From Fistulifera solaris (Eukaryota; Bacillariophyta; Bacillariophyceae; Naviculales; Stauroneidaceae), in NCBI GenBank assembly GCA_030295235.1, contig AP026148.1:620001-684000 (forward strand): a DNA stretch of 64,000 nucleotides. The letters are read 5' to 3'. The position numbers and the translations under genes were made by a program. Positions within the stretch are counted from its first letter, which is position 1. Every line of letters begins with the position of its first letter. This document shows positions 11,601 to 22,469 of the stretch, one piece after another. Below the pieces are notes generated by a model, which saw only the letters and a list, made by a program, of their open reading frames with translations, was not told the origin of the DNA and made no database searches.

Positions 11601-13930
11601 CCACTGTTTTCTCGTGAGTTGGATGCTTCCTCCGCCATTTTTGCTGCTTGTTGCTTTGCTTGCTCGACTTCTAATTTACGGCGTTCTGCATAAGTCATCT
11701 TTCGTTCTTCCTGGTGTTGCACGCGGTCTATTGTTTCTGCACGCTCCTCAAGTCCTTCCGGATTGACTTCGCTAGAATTATCGTCCGGTGTAGTTTCGTT
11801 TAACGCCATTTTCAATTGAACGCCAAGAAAGGCTGGTGGACTTGCACTGACTTCAGAATTGGAATTGGACAGAGGAGGATTGCCTATCCTAGACAGTACA
11901 GATTGCAGATGTGAATGCGTGGCTGATACTCCGCCTTCGGATCTCGTAGTTCCTTGATTGTTTCGTTCCGTGTGCTGAGTGAAATTGGACACTTTCTCTC
12001 TGGAAGAAAAGATCCGCTCCCGTTCTATCATCCACGACGGCTTTGCGCTTGACTCTTCCATAGAGTTTCCTTGTGAGTAATTTTCAGAACGATCGTAGCT
12101 CGATGGTCCAACGGAATTTTGATGATTGTCGTAATGTGGGCGACGGGGGGAGCCGTGGTCACTTTGCGATGAAGGCGGCCATGTTTTTCTTCGGAGGCGA
12201 CGGTGACCGTCTTAAATTTGCGTACGGACGATTGCTTGCACCGTGGTTGATGTACATTTGGCCTGTTTGGTTTGAACCCTTTGGTTGATTTTCTTCCCAC
12301 CGCACTCCTTCTGTGTGCTCTGTGCGCGACGTCTGAGCCTGCCTTATCTGCTCATCATCCTTCTTTTCTTCTAAAGTTGTTGCGGAAGTACTTTCCGTAA
12401 GATTATCCGAAATCGCGTCCTTTTTCCTTGTGTCAAATTTGTTAATTGTCACTAAATGGGGTGCCACTCCCGCATCCGATAATGGATTGATTTCCTCCGA
12501 GGCCTCCGACGCACGCTCATCGCTGTCGTAAAATTCCACATCTTGGTTACTCCGTGGAGAGGATACACTTTTCGAGCCCCGCATATCCTCCACTGCATGC
12601 ATCGAAACCGTCGTCCGTTTCATCGACTGGTTGAATTGCGGCAAAGTCGATTTGTTCGCTCGTTGCGCCGTAAATTGACGCTGCAATCTCCCTCGGAATC
12701 CTTCACCTTCACCGGAATGGTCGGGACGAATATTGGGATAATTCTTTCCGGGAGATCGATGAAAGCCGGCTTTTTCTTTGAATAGATTGACGGAAGGATT
12801 TTCTGCCAAATCATCGGTCAAGCTCGAACGCTCGGTACTGGTGGGAGAATGTCGGACGTGTATGGCATGACTGTGATAGTTATTCACGCGGATATCCGCA
12901 AAACCGTCCTCGGATGGATTTGGGTAGAGCTACGACTGGGAGAGTCCCAGCCGTGACTGTTGTCAAAAAAGGAATGTTCGGAAATGGCTAGATCGTTGAT
13001 GGCGTCACTGACTTCCTGATTGATTTGTTCCGCATCCAGACCGAAAGCATCAAAAGTAAAACCGCCATTCGTTTGTCTGTTATCGAACACATCGGAGCCA
13101 CTTTCGGACGAATTGACGGAACGGTTGGCCGATGTGTACGTATGTCGATGTTGGACGGAATAATTCGAGACACGGTCTGTTGGTTTTCTTGCGTGGCGCA
13201 GGGTTTGCGGACTCATCTCCATGGACGAGGACGAGTCTTCCGGTTGCCTCGTCGACCTCATTTGAGTCCTCATGCGTCGACGAGCCGCCGCGCCACCCGA
13301 TTCGACCGGTGATCGCTCCGGTGTAGATTGAGCAGTATTGTTATGGGCAAATTTCGCTTGCATGGAGGAATTGGCCGGCAAAGTCGTGAAGGATGGTGAT
13401 TCCTTTTTCGAGGGCCAGTTGGTACCGAACGCATCAAATTTATATTCCACTTCTTCTTGAATGGAGGGCGTGTTTTGACGAGCAGTTGTATTCTTTTGCG
13501 GCGTTCTCATGTTGGACGGAAATGGATCACCCGACGCATTCCCAAAAGCATCATCACCAAAGAAACTGCTACTCGAGGCGGAATGAAACGAATCATCACA
13601 CAAATTATGAAAGGGATCGGCCGTGTCTGCGAAAAAATTCCGTCGACTCGTCGCTGTCGTTTTGGGTTGGCTGAAATTCGCAAAGGCGGAACCAAAATCC
13701 GCAAACGTCGATGTTGATTGAATTGACATCGGACTGGAAACGTCGTTGATTTGCATCGCAATCCGTTTGGCGTGCTCACGCGTCCGAGCCGGATTTTGTT
13801 TCGTTTGTTCCGATGATGATCCGTATCTGATAAAGGCCATATCACGCCTTCGTCGCATACGATCCGCCGCTTGGGAGGAAAGTGATTTTCCTCGGCCGGA
13901 TTGTGATGCTTTTTCCGCGAACATGGACAT
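8654..13930 (-). CDS. Formin (FH2-domain actin nucleator) with long disordered N-terminus
   Basis: About 1,758 residues, read from 13930 leftward. The FH2 domain lies at about 10,375-9,130 (LHWNPLRKVTRNSLWAKID, then KMSHDEMADAVDRID, LLGIILEFGNRLN and AFTIDSLLKLKQAKA), the module that nucleates and caps growing actin filaments. Before it stand two 36-residue repeats (YTRFFKMLKLGMP..VKHAM..EGLDPSVMD and its twin) at about 10,730-10,470, of a type known from CCDC53 and stramenopile formins. Further upstream are charged motifs MTYAERRKLEVEQ and MSYKEKRELELRK and a Ser/Asn-rich region with FDAFG motifs. Four frame changes (near 12,928; 12,185; 11,305; 9,105) each sit on a homopolymer, and each is resolved by one base. 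That the N-terminal part belongs to this same gene is inference from continuous frames; it could be a separate gene ending near 12,900. Confidence 0.75.
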
Positions 13931-14739
13931 GTTTTAATTTATTATTTTTTTATTTTTGACAAAAGTTTTGACGTGTGCGGGGGTAAACGATTTCTGTCAA
14001 ATGGAAGAATGGGCCTACACGAAAGAAGCTCCGAAAAATCCGCGATTTTTTTCCCTCGCAAACGCTGTCAAGCAATTCGTTTGTTGTTGATGGGAAAGGT
14101 ATATTTAATCGCTTGCGTTGCAATAGAACTACCGACTACCGACGCTCTTGGAGTCTTATTACTTATTACGTAGCATTATTGCGCGCCATGGAGAAAGAGA
14201 AAACGCCAGCTTTTTCGGTCCAGTAATCGTCACTCTGTACTATCATGGCGAAGTCCAAACGAGTGGCTGGCGTGACTATCAATTATTGTGTATCCCAGTG
14301 TTCATTAACGGAATTTGCTGTATCGTACTTAGGCCAGTGATCGTAAGTAAGAAAATGCGCGCGCCGGTCAGGTCGATCGCTGGTTCTTCGTTGGGTTTTG
14401 GCTATCCGAGCTCTACAAGGTACCGTACCGTACTACAAAGTACGTACTTTGTACTCTGCGAAACAAAAAGTACCTTCTAATTTGCGACGAAGGTCCAGGT
14501 TAACTGACGACAGCCGTACGGCAGTCATCTTTTCGTCATTCACCAACCTTCCAGTCTACGTAGCTCAAGCTATTCTAGCTGGAACAACCTACTACAAAGA
14601 GAGTTGAGTTTAAAAGCAAAAAAAGAAAAACGCTTCAGTATAGTTTTTTGATTAAAAGTATACACAGCCAGCTTGGCTCAATTGCGTCCGCACTATTGGC
14701 TGATCGCAAGCCGATAGCATCGGCTGCTCTACTTCGCCC
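13931..14739. other. Intergenic with GTAC cluster and perfect palindrome
   Basis: Upstream of the formin. A GTAC-rich block at 14417-14455 contains the perfect palindrome ACAAAGTACGTACTTTGT. No gene seen. Confidence 0.5.
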
Positions 14740-15876
14740 TCAAATATTATGGAAATAATTCGGCAGGTCACTATCCCCGGGATGTGCATTCCACGCCGCT
14801 TCGCCACTCGGTGCGGTTCGACGATGCGCCGCCGCCGCTCGAAGTTCCTCGACTGTGGTCTGGACATGACTCGGCACTGAAACCGGAAGACTCATCCGGG
14901 CCTGTTCGTACGCCACTTCCCCTTCGGCCAGCAACAATTTGAATGGTGGGACTGCCGGATTGATGGATCGAAAATCTCGATACGTCAAACAGTCATACGC
15001 ACACGCCGCGGCTCCGTGTTCCGCCGACGTCTTCTTCTTGTACCAAATGAGACCTTGTTGATCCGAAAAGTCCAAATTGGCACCAAAGGGACGCGTGAGA
15101 AACAATTCACCGGTCAATGGGCAGACAAAACACGACGTCCATTGCAAGGCATGGGGCGGTCCTCCATCATGCCACGTGACAAAATCGGTCGCCGCAATCG
15201 TCCGCCGGCGTGGTTCTTTTCCGTACAAGGCATGCAGCGCGGCCTTGGGGACCTCGACCGTTTTGTAGGGGAATAAGGGGCGTGTTGGAAGATAAACGGG
15301 TTGTGTGGGTGGTTGTGGCGGTGGTGGCGGCGGCATTACGCGAGATGCTCCCTCATACGAGGATTGAAACGTAGTCACGGAAGTAGCACAACTCGCGGGC
15401 ACGGAATGAACAGGAGGATTGAACTGGGATGATAAAGAAGAAAGGAAAGAATCAAATGCTTCATTTGAAGAAGACTGTCCTGTAACTGAATGAGCCAGCG
15501 CAGTCCCCCAAGAAGCCGCAGCTTGTGCCGGACGAACGGCAACTGTTTGAACCGGCGGCGGCGGCGGAGGCATGGATGCTGCTGCTGATTGTTGCTGCTT
15601 TGGCGTATCTTGTAATGATTCAAGGTACAAATCAGGATTTTCCCACAAGGTAAATCCTGGCGGAGGAGCGGGAACGGACGCCGAGTTTTCTGGTGACGAC
15701 GGTATTCTTGTTTCCGCCGGAATATCTTCGGCAGCAGTCGATAAACGTGTTGCTGGAGGTTCCGGTTGTGACGACTGCGAAGATGAAGTAGATTGTGTTT
15801 GAATTGTAGCCGAAAAATCAATTTTCCATCCTTTGCTGCTGCCCAACTCGTCTTTTCGATTTTTTGTTTCCCCCAA
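14740..15876 (-). CDS. Proline-rich protein with a possible degenerate dsRNA-binding fold
   Basis: 378 residues, uninterrupted. The first 200 residues are low-complexity with two polyproline runs (PPPPPP). The C-terminal 170 residues look folded: TDFVTWHDGGPPHALQWTS, FVCPLTGELFL, then WYKKKTSAEHGAAACAYDCL. The last piece resembles the lysine-rich loop and final helix of double-stranded RNA-binding motifs, with the preceding strands in the right order, but I could not confirm this. A CPLTGE element may be a metal or structural loop. The ATG at 15876 is the first in frame. No recognised family; the dsRBM idea is tentative. Confidence 0.6.
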   Translation of the reverse strand: MGETKNRKDELGSSKGWKIDFSATIQTQSTSSSQSSQPEPPATRLSTAAEDIPAETRIPSSPENSASVPAPPPGFTLWENPDLYLESLQDTPKQQQSAAASMPPPPPPVQTVAVRPAQAAASWGTALAHSVTGQSSSNEAFDSFLSSLSSQFNPPVHSVPASCATSVTTFQSSYEGASRVMPPPPPPQPPTQPVYLPTRPLFPYKTVEVPKAALHALYGKEPRRRTIAATDFVTWHDGGPPHALQWTSCFVCPLTGELFLTRPFGANLDFSDQQGLIWYKKKTSAEHGAAACAYDCLTYRDFRSINPAVPPFKLLLAEGEVAYEQARMSLPVSVPSHVQTTVEELRAAAAHRRTAPSGEAAWNAHPGDSDLPNYFHNI

Positions 15877-16470
15877 AACTCATGTTTTCGATAGGGAAGG
15901 AAACAAGAGGTCTATTTTAGGTGTTTACGGCAACGAGAGACCGCGGCAGCGCGTCAAAGAATCAGCGCCGTAGCTCATAAGATGAAATTGTTGGCCTTTC
16001 CTTTACAATTCAGGAACCTTTACGAAAAAGACTTTTATCCGAACCTCTTTCATCTCTTTTTTTTTGTGTGAAAAGAAATGGGGGCGGAGGAGACGCGAAG
16101 TGTCGCTTGTGTCTTTGTATGTCAATCCAGGATACTCTTCAGTCCCGGACGTACCTCTTAACGTACTAAGTACAAAGTACATGTACTACTACTTTAATTC
16201 GCACACTAATTTTGTCGCAGAGAGACAAAAGGAAGCAGATAGTAGTACCAGTAAAAATACACACCCCACACCCCACACTCGTCTCGTCTCGTCTCGTCTA
16301 TTTTCGATGATGCGCTTTCGACACAATAAAATTTGTATTGCTTATACATTTCTATCTGCTTCAAGTTGGAATCATTTTTCAAGTCTAAGATAAAACTAGG
16401 ATGATTTAGAGAATCGTGAAACAAGCATCACTTGAAAAATAGTTCCGGAAACTCATAGCAACTAAAAATA
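15877..16470. other. Divergent intergenic region
   Basis: Shared upstream region of the proline-rich gene and NCA2. A GTAC-rich stretch (16149-16190) and a short CGTCT repeat (about 16279-16299) are the only structures seen. Confidence 0.45.
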
Positions 16471-18956
16471 ATGACGGAAACCTCATCATCGCCTCCGACG
16501 AAAACTTGGATGTCACCCCCATTTTGGCGATCGACCATCGTCAAACCCGCAGCAACCTCATCATCAAATCATCATCCCGCCAAAGCAGATCATCGCCGCC
16601 GCCGTAGTTTACCGCTTCGTCGGGCCGACTTTGAGGCAATTTTCCAAAATCCGTACAGTTCGGTGCGAGGACTCAATTATCAACAACCCTCGTCGTTGAC
16701 GGCGGTCCGCAATCTACTTTCTGTTGTAGCACCAGACGAGGAAGATGCCATGGCAAATACGGGAGATGATGACGAATCATCATCATCAGAAAACGACTCT
16801 GCGCACGATCTCTATTTTCTCGAAGACGTCACCGAAAGTGCTCCCCTCATGGAAAAAATCAGTCGTTCGCGATCAGATGAACGAGTCACCAGTTTGGGTA
16901 CCCTGAAAGGAGGCACTTCGATGACTCCAACTGCCACGGCTTCGCAATTGGCGGAAGGGACGCTTCGGGCTTTGCGCGATTTGGCGTTGGATGAGGCGGT
17001 CGCACTCAATGCGGCGTTGCATTACTGGACACGGCGATGGGAACGGCCCTTTTTGGGGTGGCTGGAAGCGGGACCCTTGGGTGAGTCTTGCGTATAAATC
17101 GTGAAGCATGTACTCTTGTGGTAGGCTCAATGGATATGCGCATTTGTTTTTATTTCTAGTTTGGTTCTCTAGACAAGGCTACCGCCACGAGCTTTTGGGG
17201 GAGAAAGTCTCGCATCTACAAGCAGTACTAGTTCGTCGATGTTCCGCTATTGGTGAGTTGCAACAACATTTGCTTCGTTCCGGTCTACAAGAGGGTGTGG
17301 CACAGTGGGGATTTTTGGGACTGGGTGGTCAATGGGCGGCGGTTGCTGGTGCCCACATGGACGGACAAACCGAAATCAAAGACTATCCACGATACGGAAG
17401 TGCGGCCATGGTATCGGAAGAAAACAAAACTTGTCTCCGCACTGGCGTGCATCGTACTGTGAGAAAACTCCACAGTCGTCGATTCCTGCGACGCAATTTA
17501 GCTTTGGTGATGTAAGTGACAATCTACCGTATCGGACGAATCTGTCGGTTCAAAAGAATCCGGGAGGTGGCATAGTAGTCGACAATCCGGGTCGTCTCGC
17601 TGCGTGGTCCGTCGATGCAATTTATTTGATTCGACGGTATCTCTATAGATGCGGCTTTGGCATGGTGGCACTACCCTATGAAGCTCATTGGACACGTGGA
17701 AAGAATGGCCTGCCGATCTGGGCTTCTGATTTGTCAGATGGTGAACCAGACGCGACACATCGAAGGTCAGACAGCGGAATTTTGTCTGAAGAAAGAGAAA
17801 GCGCTCTTTCAATTGTCAATGTCCCCGCATTAATATCGGAGGTCGAGGGCATCACCGACATAATGGAAGGTGTTATGCAGATACAGCGAAAGCGAAGACT
17901 CGAAGTGCTGAAACCTCCTGGATGGTTTAGTCGAAATTGGTACCTAGTTGCTACTTCTGTGCCGCTGTTTGGTTCTATGGCGATATGGCTCGTTCGGAAT
18001 GACCGTGGGCGTACTTTGTTTCGGTCATTGAAACACAGCATGTCGTCCTTTTTCAAAGAAAGACTAAAAGATCCAATCGTAGCCATGTATGTCACTTCAC
18101 TACTCTATTGCGCCACAAATTTGAGCGCCATCTCACTTTTATACGTTATTCTACAAAATTCGAAGTTTCAGCGAAGTTTGGAAAGGGCGTGACAGCTTCA
18201 GCGACGCAAAGGCTCGAACGGAAACGATTGCAGTTTTGAAAAAATGATTCGAAGCTGGCTTGACGATTACTATCCAGAAATGTCTAAGAAGCAGCGAGAG
18301 CGTATGGCGGATGCAATGGATGTTTCACTGATCGAAAACAAGAAAGAAGAAAGTATGAAAACTTTTTACGAGATTAACAACGTGATTCGAATGAGTTTCA
18401 TTGAAATGCAATACATGAAAAAGGTTGGTGAATGATTGAAAAGTGACCACAGCTTTGCGGCATCGGTCTCACTTGCGATTGATCGTGTATCGTGTCTCTT
18501 ATCTTCTCATAGGAAATGATGAATGCATTACAAGCCATGGACGAAATGATGAGTGCGAACGATATCAATATCAACATCGCAGCAATCACTCCCGCTGCCA
18601 TCTTGGCTTATGGAGGGTCTCGCATATTTAAGTACCTGCTGTACGCTGTTTTGAAGCTAGGAAAAAGCAGAGAGGAAATTTTCGGGTCCTTTCGGAAAAT
18701 CTTAACCGACATCGAGCGACTCTTAGTGATGAGAGACAACCAGCCCACAACGTACAGCGGAACAGTGAAACCTGGGCAAACTCAGCTAGGACCGGACGAT
18801 CTTGGGATGCTTATGCTACTCATTCACGAATGTCGCACGTTAATGTGGCAGAATCCTAGACGATTTTCGTTATACATAGTGAGCGTATCCGAAGATCTCG
18901 CGGAACTTGCTGGAGAACGAGGTACGGAGATTTTTGTGATGATGGCTAAACTCTGA
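16471..18956 (+). CDS. NCA2: NCA2-family mitochondrial protein
   Basis: About 772 residues in three exons. Introns are 17081-17159 (GTGAGT..CTAG, phase 1) and 18424-18512 (GTTGGT..ATAG, phase 0). Hallmarks of NCA2: IGELQQHLLRSGLQEGVAQW, then PGWFSRNWYLVATSVPL with a membrane segment, SFFKERLKDPIVAMYVTSLL, and near the end ITPAAILAYGG and ERLLVMRDN. In yeast NCA2 is needed for proper expression of mitochondrial ATP synthase subunits Atp6/Atp8; the protein is a mitochondrial membrane protein. Two frame changes: near 17,426 (AAAA run, one more A) and near 18,158 (AAAA run, one fewer A). Both give continuous conserved sequence. The N-terminal 150 residues are Ser-rich and not recognised. Confidence 0.82.
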
Positions 18957-19314
18957 GCAAAGCTCATCAGGTACACCTAACGCGGTTCGTGGTTTTGCTT
19001 CACAGGGCCAGTGAGTGTTCACCAGCAACTACTTATCATCACTCGTATGTGTCGCACATACCCATTCCTTAAAGTCCTTAGCACAGGCCACTCATTCCAG
19101 CTTGGGGGTACAGGTTCTTCTTGATAACACTGCTACCGAAGGAAGCGTTGGCAACAGCCGATGAGGTCGTAGAGCATCTTGTAAAAGACGTTTTTTTAGC
19201 AAAAAGTTAGACTTCAATGATTAATTAAGTGAAACCGGCGATCTAATAACATGTCGGTTTCCTCACGTAATAATACGGACACAAAGCATGCCATAATTTG
19301 AGAGCACGAGTGAA
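18957..19314. other. Convergent intergenic region
   Basis: Between NCA2 and the leftward low-complexity gene. No gene or structure seen. Confidence 0.4.
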
Positions 19315-20346
19315 CTAACGCCAATTGCGACGCCGATCCGGTCCCTGCGAGCGATCAAAGTAGGGAGGACCTCCGTGCGGGGGTGGGCCGTTTGGATCGT
19401 GAGAATCTCTAGAATTGAATGGCCGATCATAGCCATTGCTACGAGGATCACTTCGGTGATCCACGCCTTGGCTACGATCTTCCGTTGTCACCTGTTTGAA
19501 TCGTCCATTACCAACCGCCGGATCTTCCACTCCCCACCATCGCAACGAATGCTCTTTCATTCCACTGGGAAGCTCCTCGGGGAAGATGGGAGGACGAGGT
19601 TGCAATAGGATCTCACCCTTTTCATTGAGGTCAAAGAAGTCGAGACCACCGACGTCATCGGACCGCAAAAAACTTCCCGAAAGATCTATTCGATTGGTAG
19701 TCGACGGTATGAAGGCAAAGTGAATATCTTGAGAGTAGTGCTCACATAATGACCCCAGATTTTGCAATATATGTTTTTGCGCCTCTTTGCTTTCCATAAT
19801 GGGGTGATGAGTAGGATGCTGTTGACTCGTTAATAGGGGAGCCGTGTGTTGGATCGCATCTTGAGGACCTATTTGTTTCCATGAATTCGACAGTGCCTTG
19901 TTCCCCATGTTGCGCGAATCGCTTTGCTCGCGCCGCCCATCCGCCGATGGCTCATGACTACGCTGTGAAGACGTCGTGGTAGTATTTGTAGTAGTGCTAG
20001 GCGGCTGGGGCGGCGATGATAAATCTGACATTAAGTGTTTTCTATTCCGTATATTCTGGGTTATGTTGTTGTTAGACGCATGATTCGCTGTTTCGGAGAA
20101 TTGACTATCGGCAAGGCTAACGACTTCATCACTATAGTGCAAGTCGTCGCGGACCGTTGTATCAGTCGGTCGTTTTCGTTTGCTTGTTTCACCCCCTCCT
20201 CCACCTCGGATTGACTTTATTGATATTGTTGATTCATATGTAACACCTGAACTGTTGTGTCGTATCGAGTACGCTTCGTCATCTTTAGATATTGATTGAC
20301 CATTTTGGTTCGACATGATTTTTTTGGGCCGAAAACCGGAGCTCAC
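19315..20346 (-). CDS. Uncharacterised low-complexity protein with RNA-binding-like tail
   Basis: 343 residues, one uninterrupted frame. The first 180 residues are Ser/Thr/Asn-rich and contain a basic KRKRP stretch that could be a nuclear localisation signal. A middle block looks folded (KEAQKHILQNLGSLCEHYS, then FAFIPSTTNRIDLSGSFL and HSLRWWGVEDP). The tail is rich in Arg, Gly, Pro and Asp (GPPPHGGPPYFDRSQGPDRR), like nucleic-acid-binding disordered regions. The start could be 20346 or the ATG at 20316 (MSNQNG). I recognise no family. Confidence 0.6.
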   Translation of the reverse strand: MSSGFRPKKIMSNQNGQSISKDDEAYSIRHNSSGVTYESTISIKSIRGGGGGETSKRKRPTDTTVRDDLHYSDEVVSLADSQFSETANHASNNNITQNIRNRKHLMSDLSSPPQPPSTTTNTTTTSSQRSHEPSADGRREQSDSRNMGNKALSNSWKQIGPQDAIQHTAPLLTSQQHPTHHPIMESKEAQKHILQNLGSLCEHYSQDIHFAFIPSTTNRIDLSGSFLRSDDVGGLDFFDLNEKGEILLQPRPPIFPEELPSGMKEHSLRWWGVEDPAVGNGRFKQVTTEDRSQGVDHRSDPRSNGYDRPFNSRDSHDPNGPPPHGGPPYFDRSQGPDRRRNWR

Positions 20347-21030
20347 GTTTCGACGACAATCTGTTTATGCTCAAAAGGGATAGCACACCTTTCAACCAAG
20401 CTCACCGCTAGTTGATTTAAAAATCAAAAGAAATGTCGAAACTGTTGATCTTATTTGAGTCTTTAGGAAGGAAAGGCTCTTGGTCATGACTGTGTCCATG
20501 AATAAAAACACACCATCGCTTCTTTTTTCCTGCTCCGTTCGTCGAGATGACGGTTGGGAGGTCAGACGACAAGTGATTCATGACTAGCTAGAGTCACGAG
20601 GTACTCTTTCTTGTTTGATTCCATGGTCCTCCTCAAACCGCCATAGAATGATTGGAAACGGCAACGAATCAGTCCAAAAAGCCAATGCATGGGGAAGTGT
20701 ATGATTAAATGCAATGGTGTTCTCAGCATCGTAACTATCTATCAGCAGTATTCGAACTGTCGAGAGACGAAAACAAGACCTTTCGGGGTCGCACCATTGC
20801 TTGTTTCGCTATTGGCTGAATCCTAAAAAAGTCCACCAGCTTGGAATGGTTGCGTCAACATTCTGTCAATGAATGTGTATGGAGTGAAGGAATCGTGAAG
20901 AGGGATGCGATTCACACAAACAAGCATTTTTACTACGTCTATGGATTTGTGACTCATGATTGGAATCCAGTCGTGGAACGCCTACACTTGAAGCCATAGC
21001 TAAATTTGAACCTCATTTTCTACGAGAACA
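20347..21030. other. Divergent intergenic region, nothing recognised
   Basis: Upstream region of both the low-complexity gene and the sirtuin. No open frame or repeat of note. Confidence 0.4.
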
Positions 21031-22374
21031 ATGATGACGGAAAGTTATTCTGCAATTAATGGAGACATCGCAATTGTAGCCATTTTGTCATTTCTTTCTA
21101 TGAATATGAAGATGTTTTCATTATCAAGGACACTGCTGATCATCGTCATGGCTTTCCTACATTCGGTAGACTCGTTCCGCACCTCCATTGGATCACTTTG
21201 TCACAAGCAATTCCCTTTAACGAGAAGCGATCGCCGCAATGTTCATTTATCCGGAAGAACAGCCTTGCAGAGTTCCTTTCGTTCTTCTACTACAAAACCT
21301 TTAATAAGACCACCGAATCCACAAAATCTTCTTTCATCGCAACAAATACAGGAACACGCGGATCAACTGGCAGAATGGATGCACGCTCATCGACAAATTG
21401 TGGTGATTACAGGGGCGGGCTTGTCGACCGAATCGGGGATCCCCGATTATCGCGGGCACACCGGAAGCTATCACGAAGGTCATAAACCCGTATTGCACGA
21501 TCAGTTTCTTTCTAGTGATCATAATCGGCAGCGTTATTGGGGTCGAAGTATGGTACGCGGTGTGTGTTTTCCTCGGTCCTCATTTCATGTACTTGACTCA
21601 CTGGCTGCTGGTTCCATTTCAAAAGTTCGGATGGGACAAATTCATCAATCGACAACCCAACAAAGGTCACAGAGCGTTAGCGTTACTAGAACAGCACGGA
21701 AGAGTTGGTGTCACAATTCCGGATAAGCTCGAGTATCACGAAACGGAAGAGAATTTTTATTTTGGCAATTCCCTGCAATCCTTGGCCATTATTACACAAA
21801 ATGTCGATCGATTGCATCACAAAGCCGGATCACGCGATGTGATTGAACTACACGGACGATCTGATCGAGTCGTTTGCATGCACTGTGGGGCGTATCATGA
21901 CCGCAACGAGTACCAACAACGGTTACAAGCACTCAATCGGGAATGGTTCGAACAGCAAGAACTGCAACAACATTCTCTGCGTCCCGACGGAGATGCCGAA
22001 CTCCGTACTTCCGATTATCATTCCGTCCTGATTCCACCGTGTCCCACGTGTCAAACTGGATTTGTCAAACCGGATGTGGTCTTTTTGGCGATTCGGTACC
22101 GAAGCAACGAGTGGAGTTGTGTCGGGACGCGGTCGCCGCGGCCGATGCTGTATTGGTGGTCGGAACCTCCCTTGCGGTGTATTCGGCCCACCGTCACGTC
22201 CTAGCCGCACATCAGGCTGGAAAAGGGATTGCCATTCTAAATGTGGGTCCGACGCGCGCGGATGCTTTGGAGGGAGTTGTGTCGATTGTGGCGCCGGCGG
22301 GCCCGACGCTCGTGGCCGTGGCAGAACAGCTGGTGCCCCCCTCCATGACGACTCTTGCCACAACGACACTGTAG
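21031..22374 (+). CDS. Class-II (SIRT4-like) NAD-dependent deacylase
   Basis: About 423 residues. NAD-binding motifs are GAGLSTESGIPDYRG and ITQNVDRLHHKAGS; the catalytic His follows in VIELHGR. A four-Cys zinc site is visible (VCMHCGAY and PPCPTCQTG). FFGDSVP and GTSLAVYSAHR complete the Rossmann part. The sequence groups with SIRT4-like class II enzymes. One intron, 21553-21625 (GTACGC..AAAAG), joins RYWGRSM to FGWDKF. A frame change at 22,081-22,085 needs one more T. The N-terminal 50 residues contain a hydrophobic core (TLLIIVMAFLHSV) then SFRTS, so an ER/plastid or mitochondrial presequence is likely. The start may be 21031 or an internal ATG. Confidence 0.85.
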
Positions 22375-22469
22375 ATCGCTCAATCAATTTCAGTTTTGAA
22401 CATCTTGCAAAATTCCTACATGGTGAGTGAATATCAACAATAATAGAAATATCTAAGTGTTATTTTTCT

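Noticed and set aside
17512-17648. Intron in NCA2 from GTAAGT at 17,513 to CTATAG
   Set aside because: The skipped stretch reads as good protein in the downstream frame, and a one-base change at the AAAA run at 17,426 explains the frame switch.
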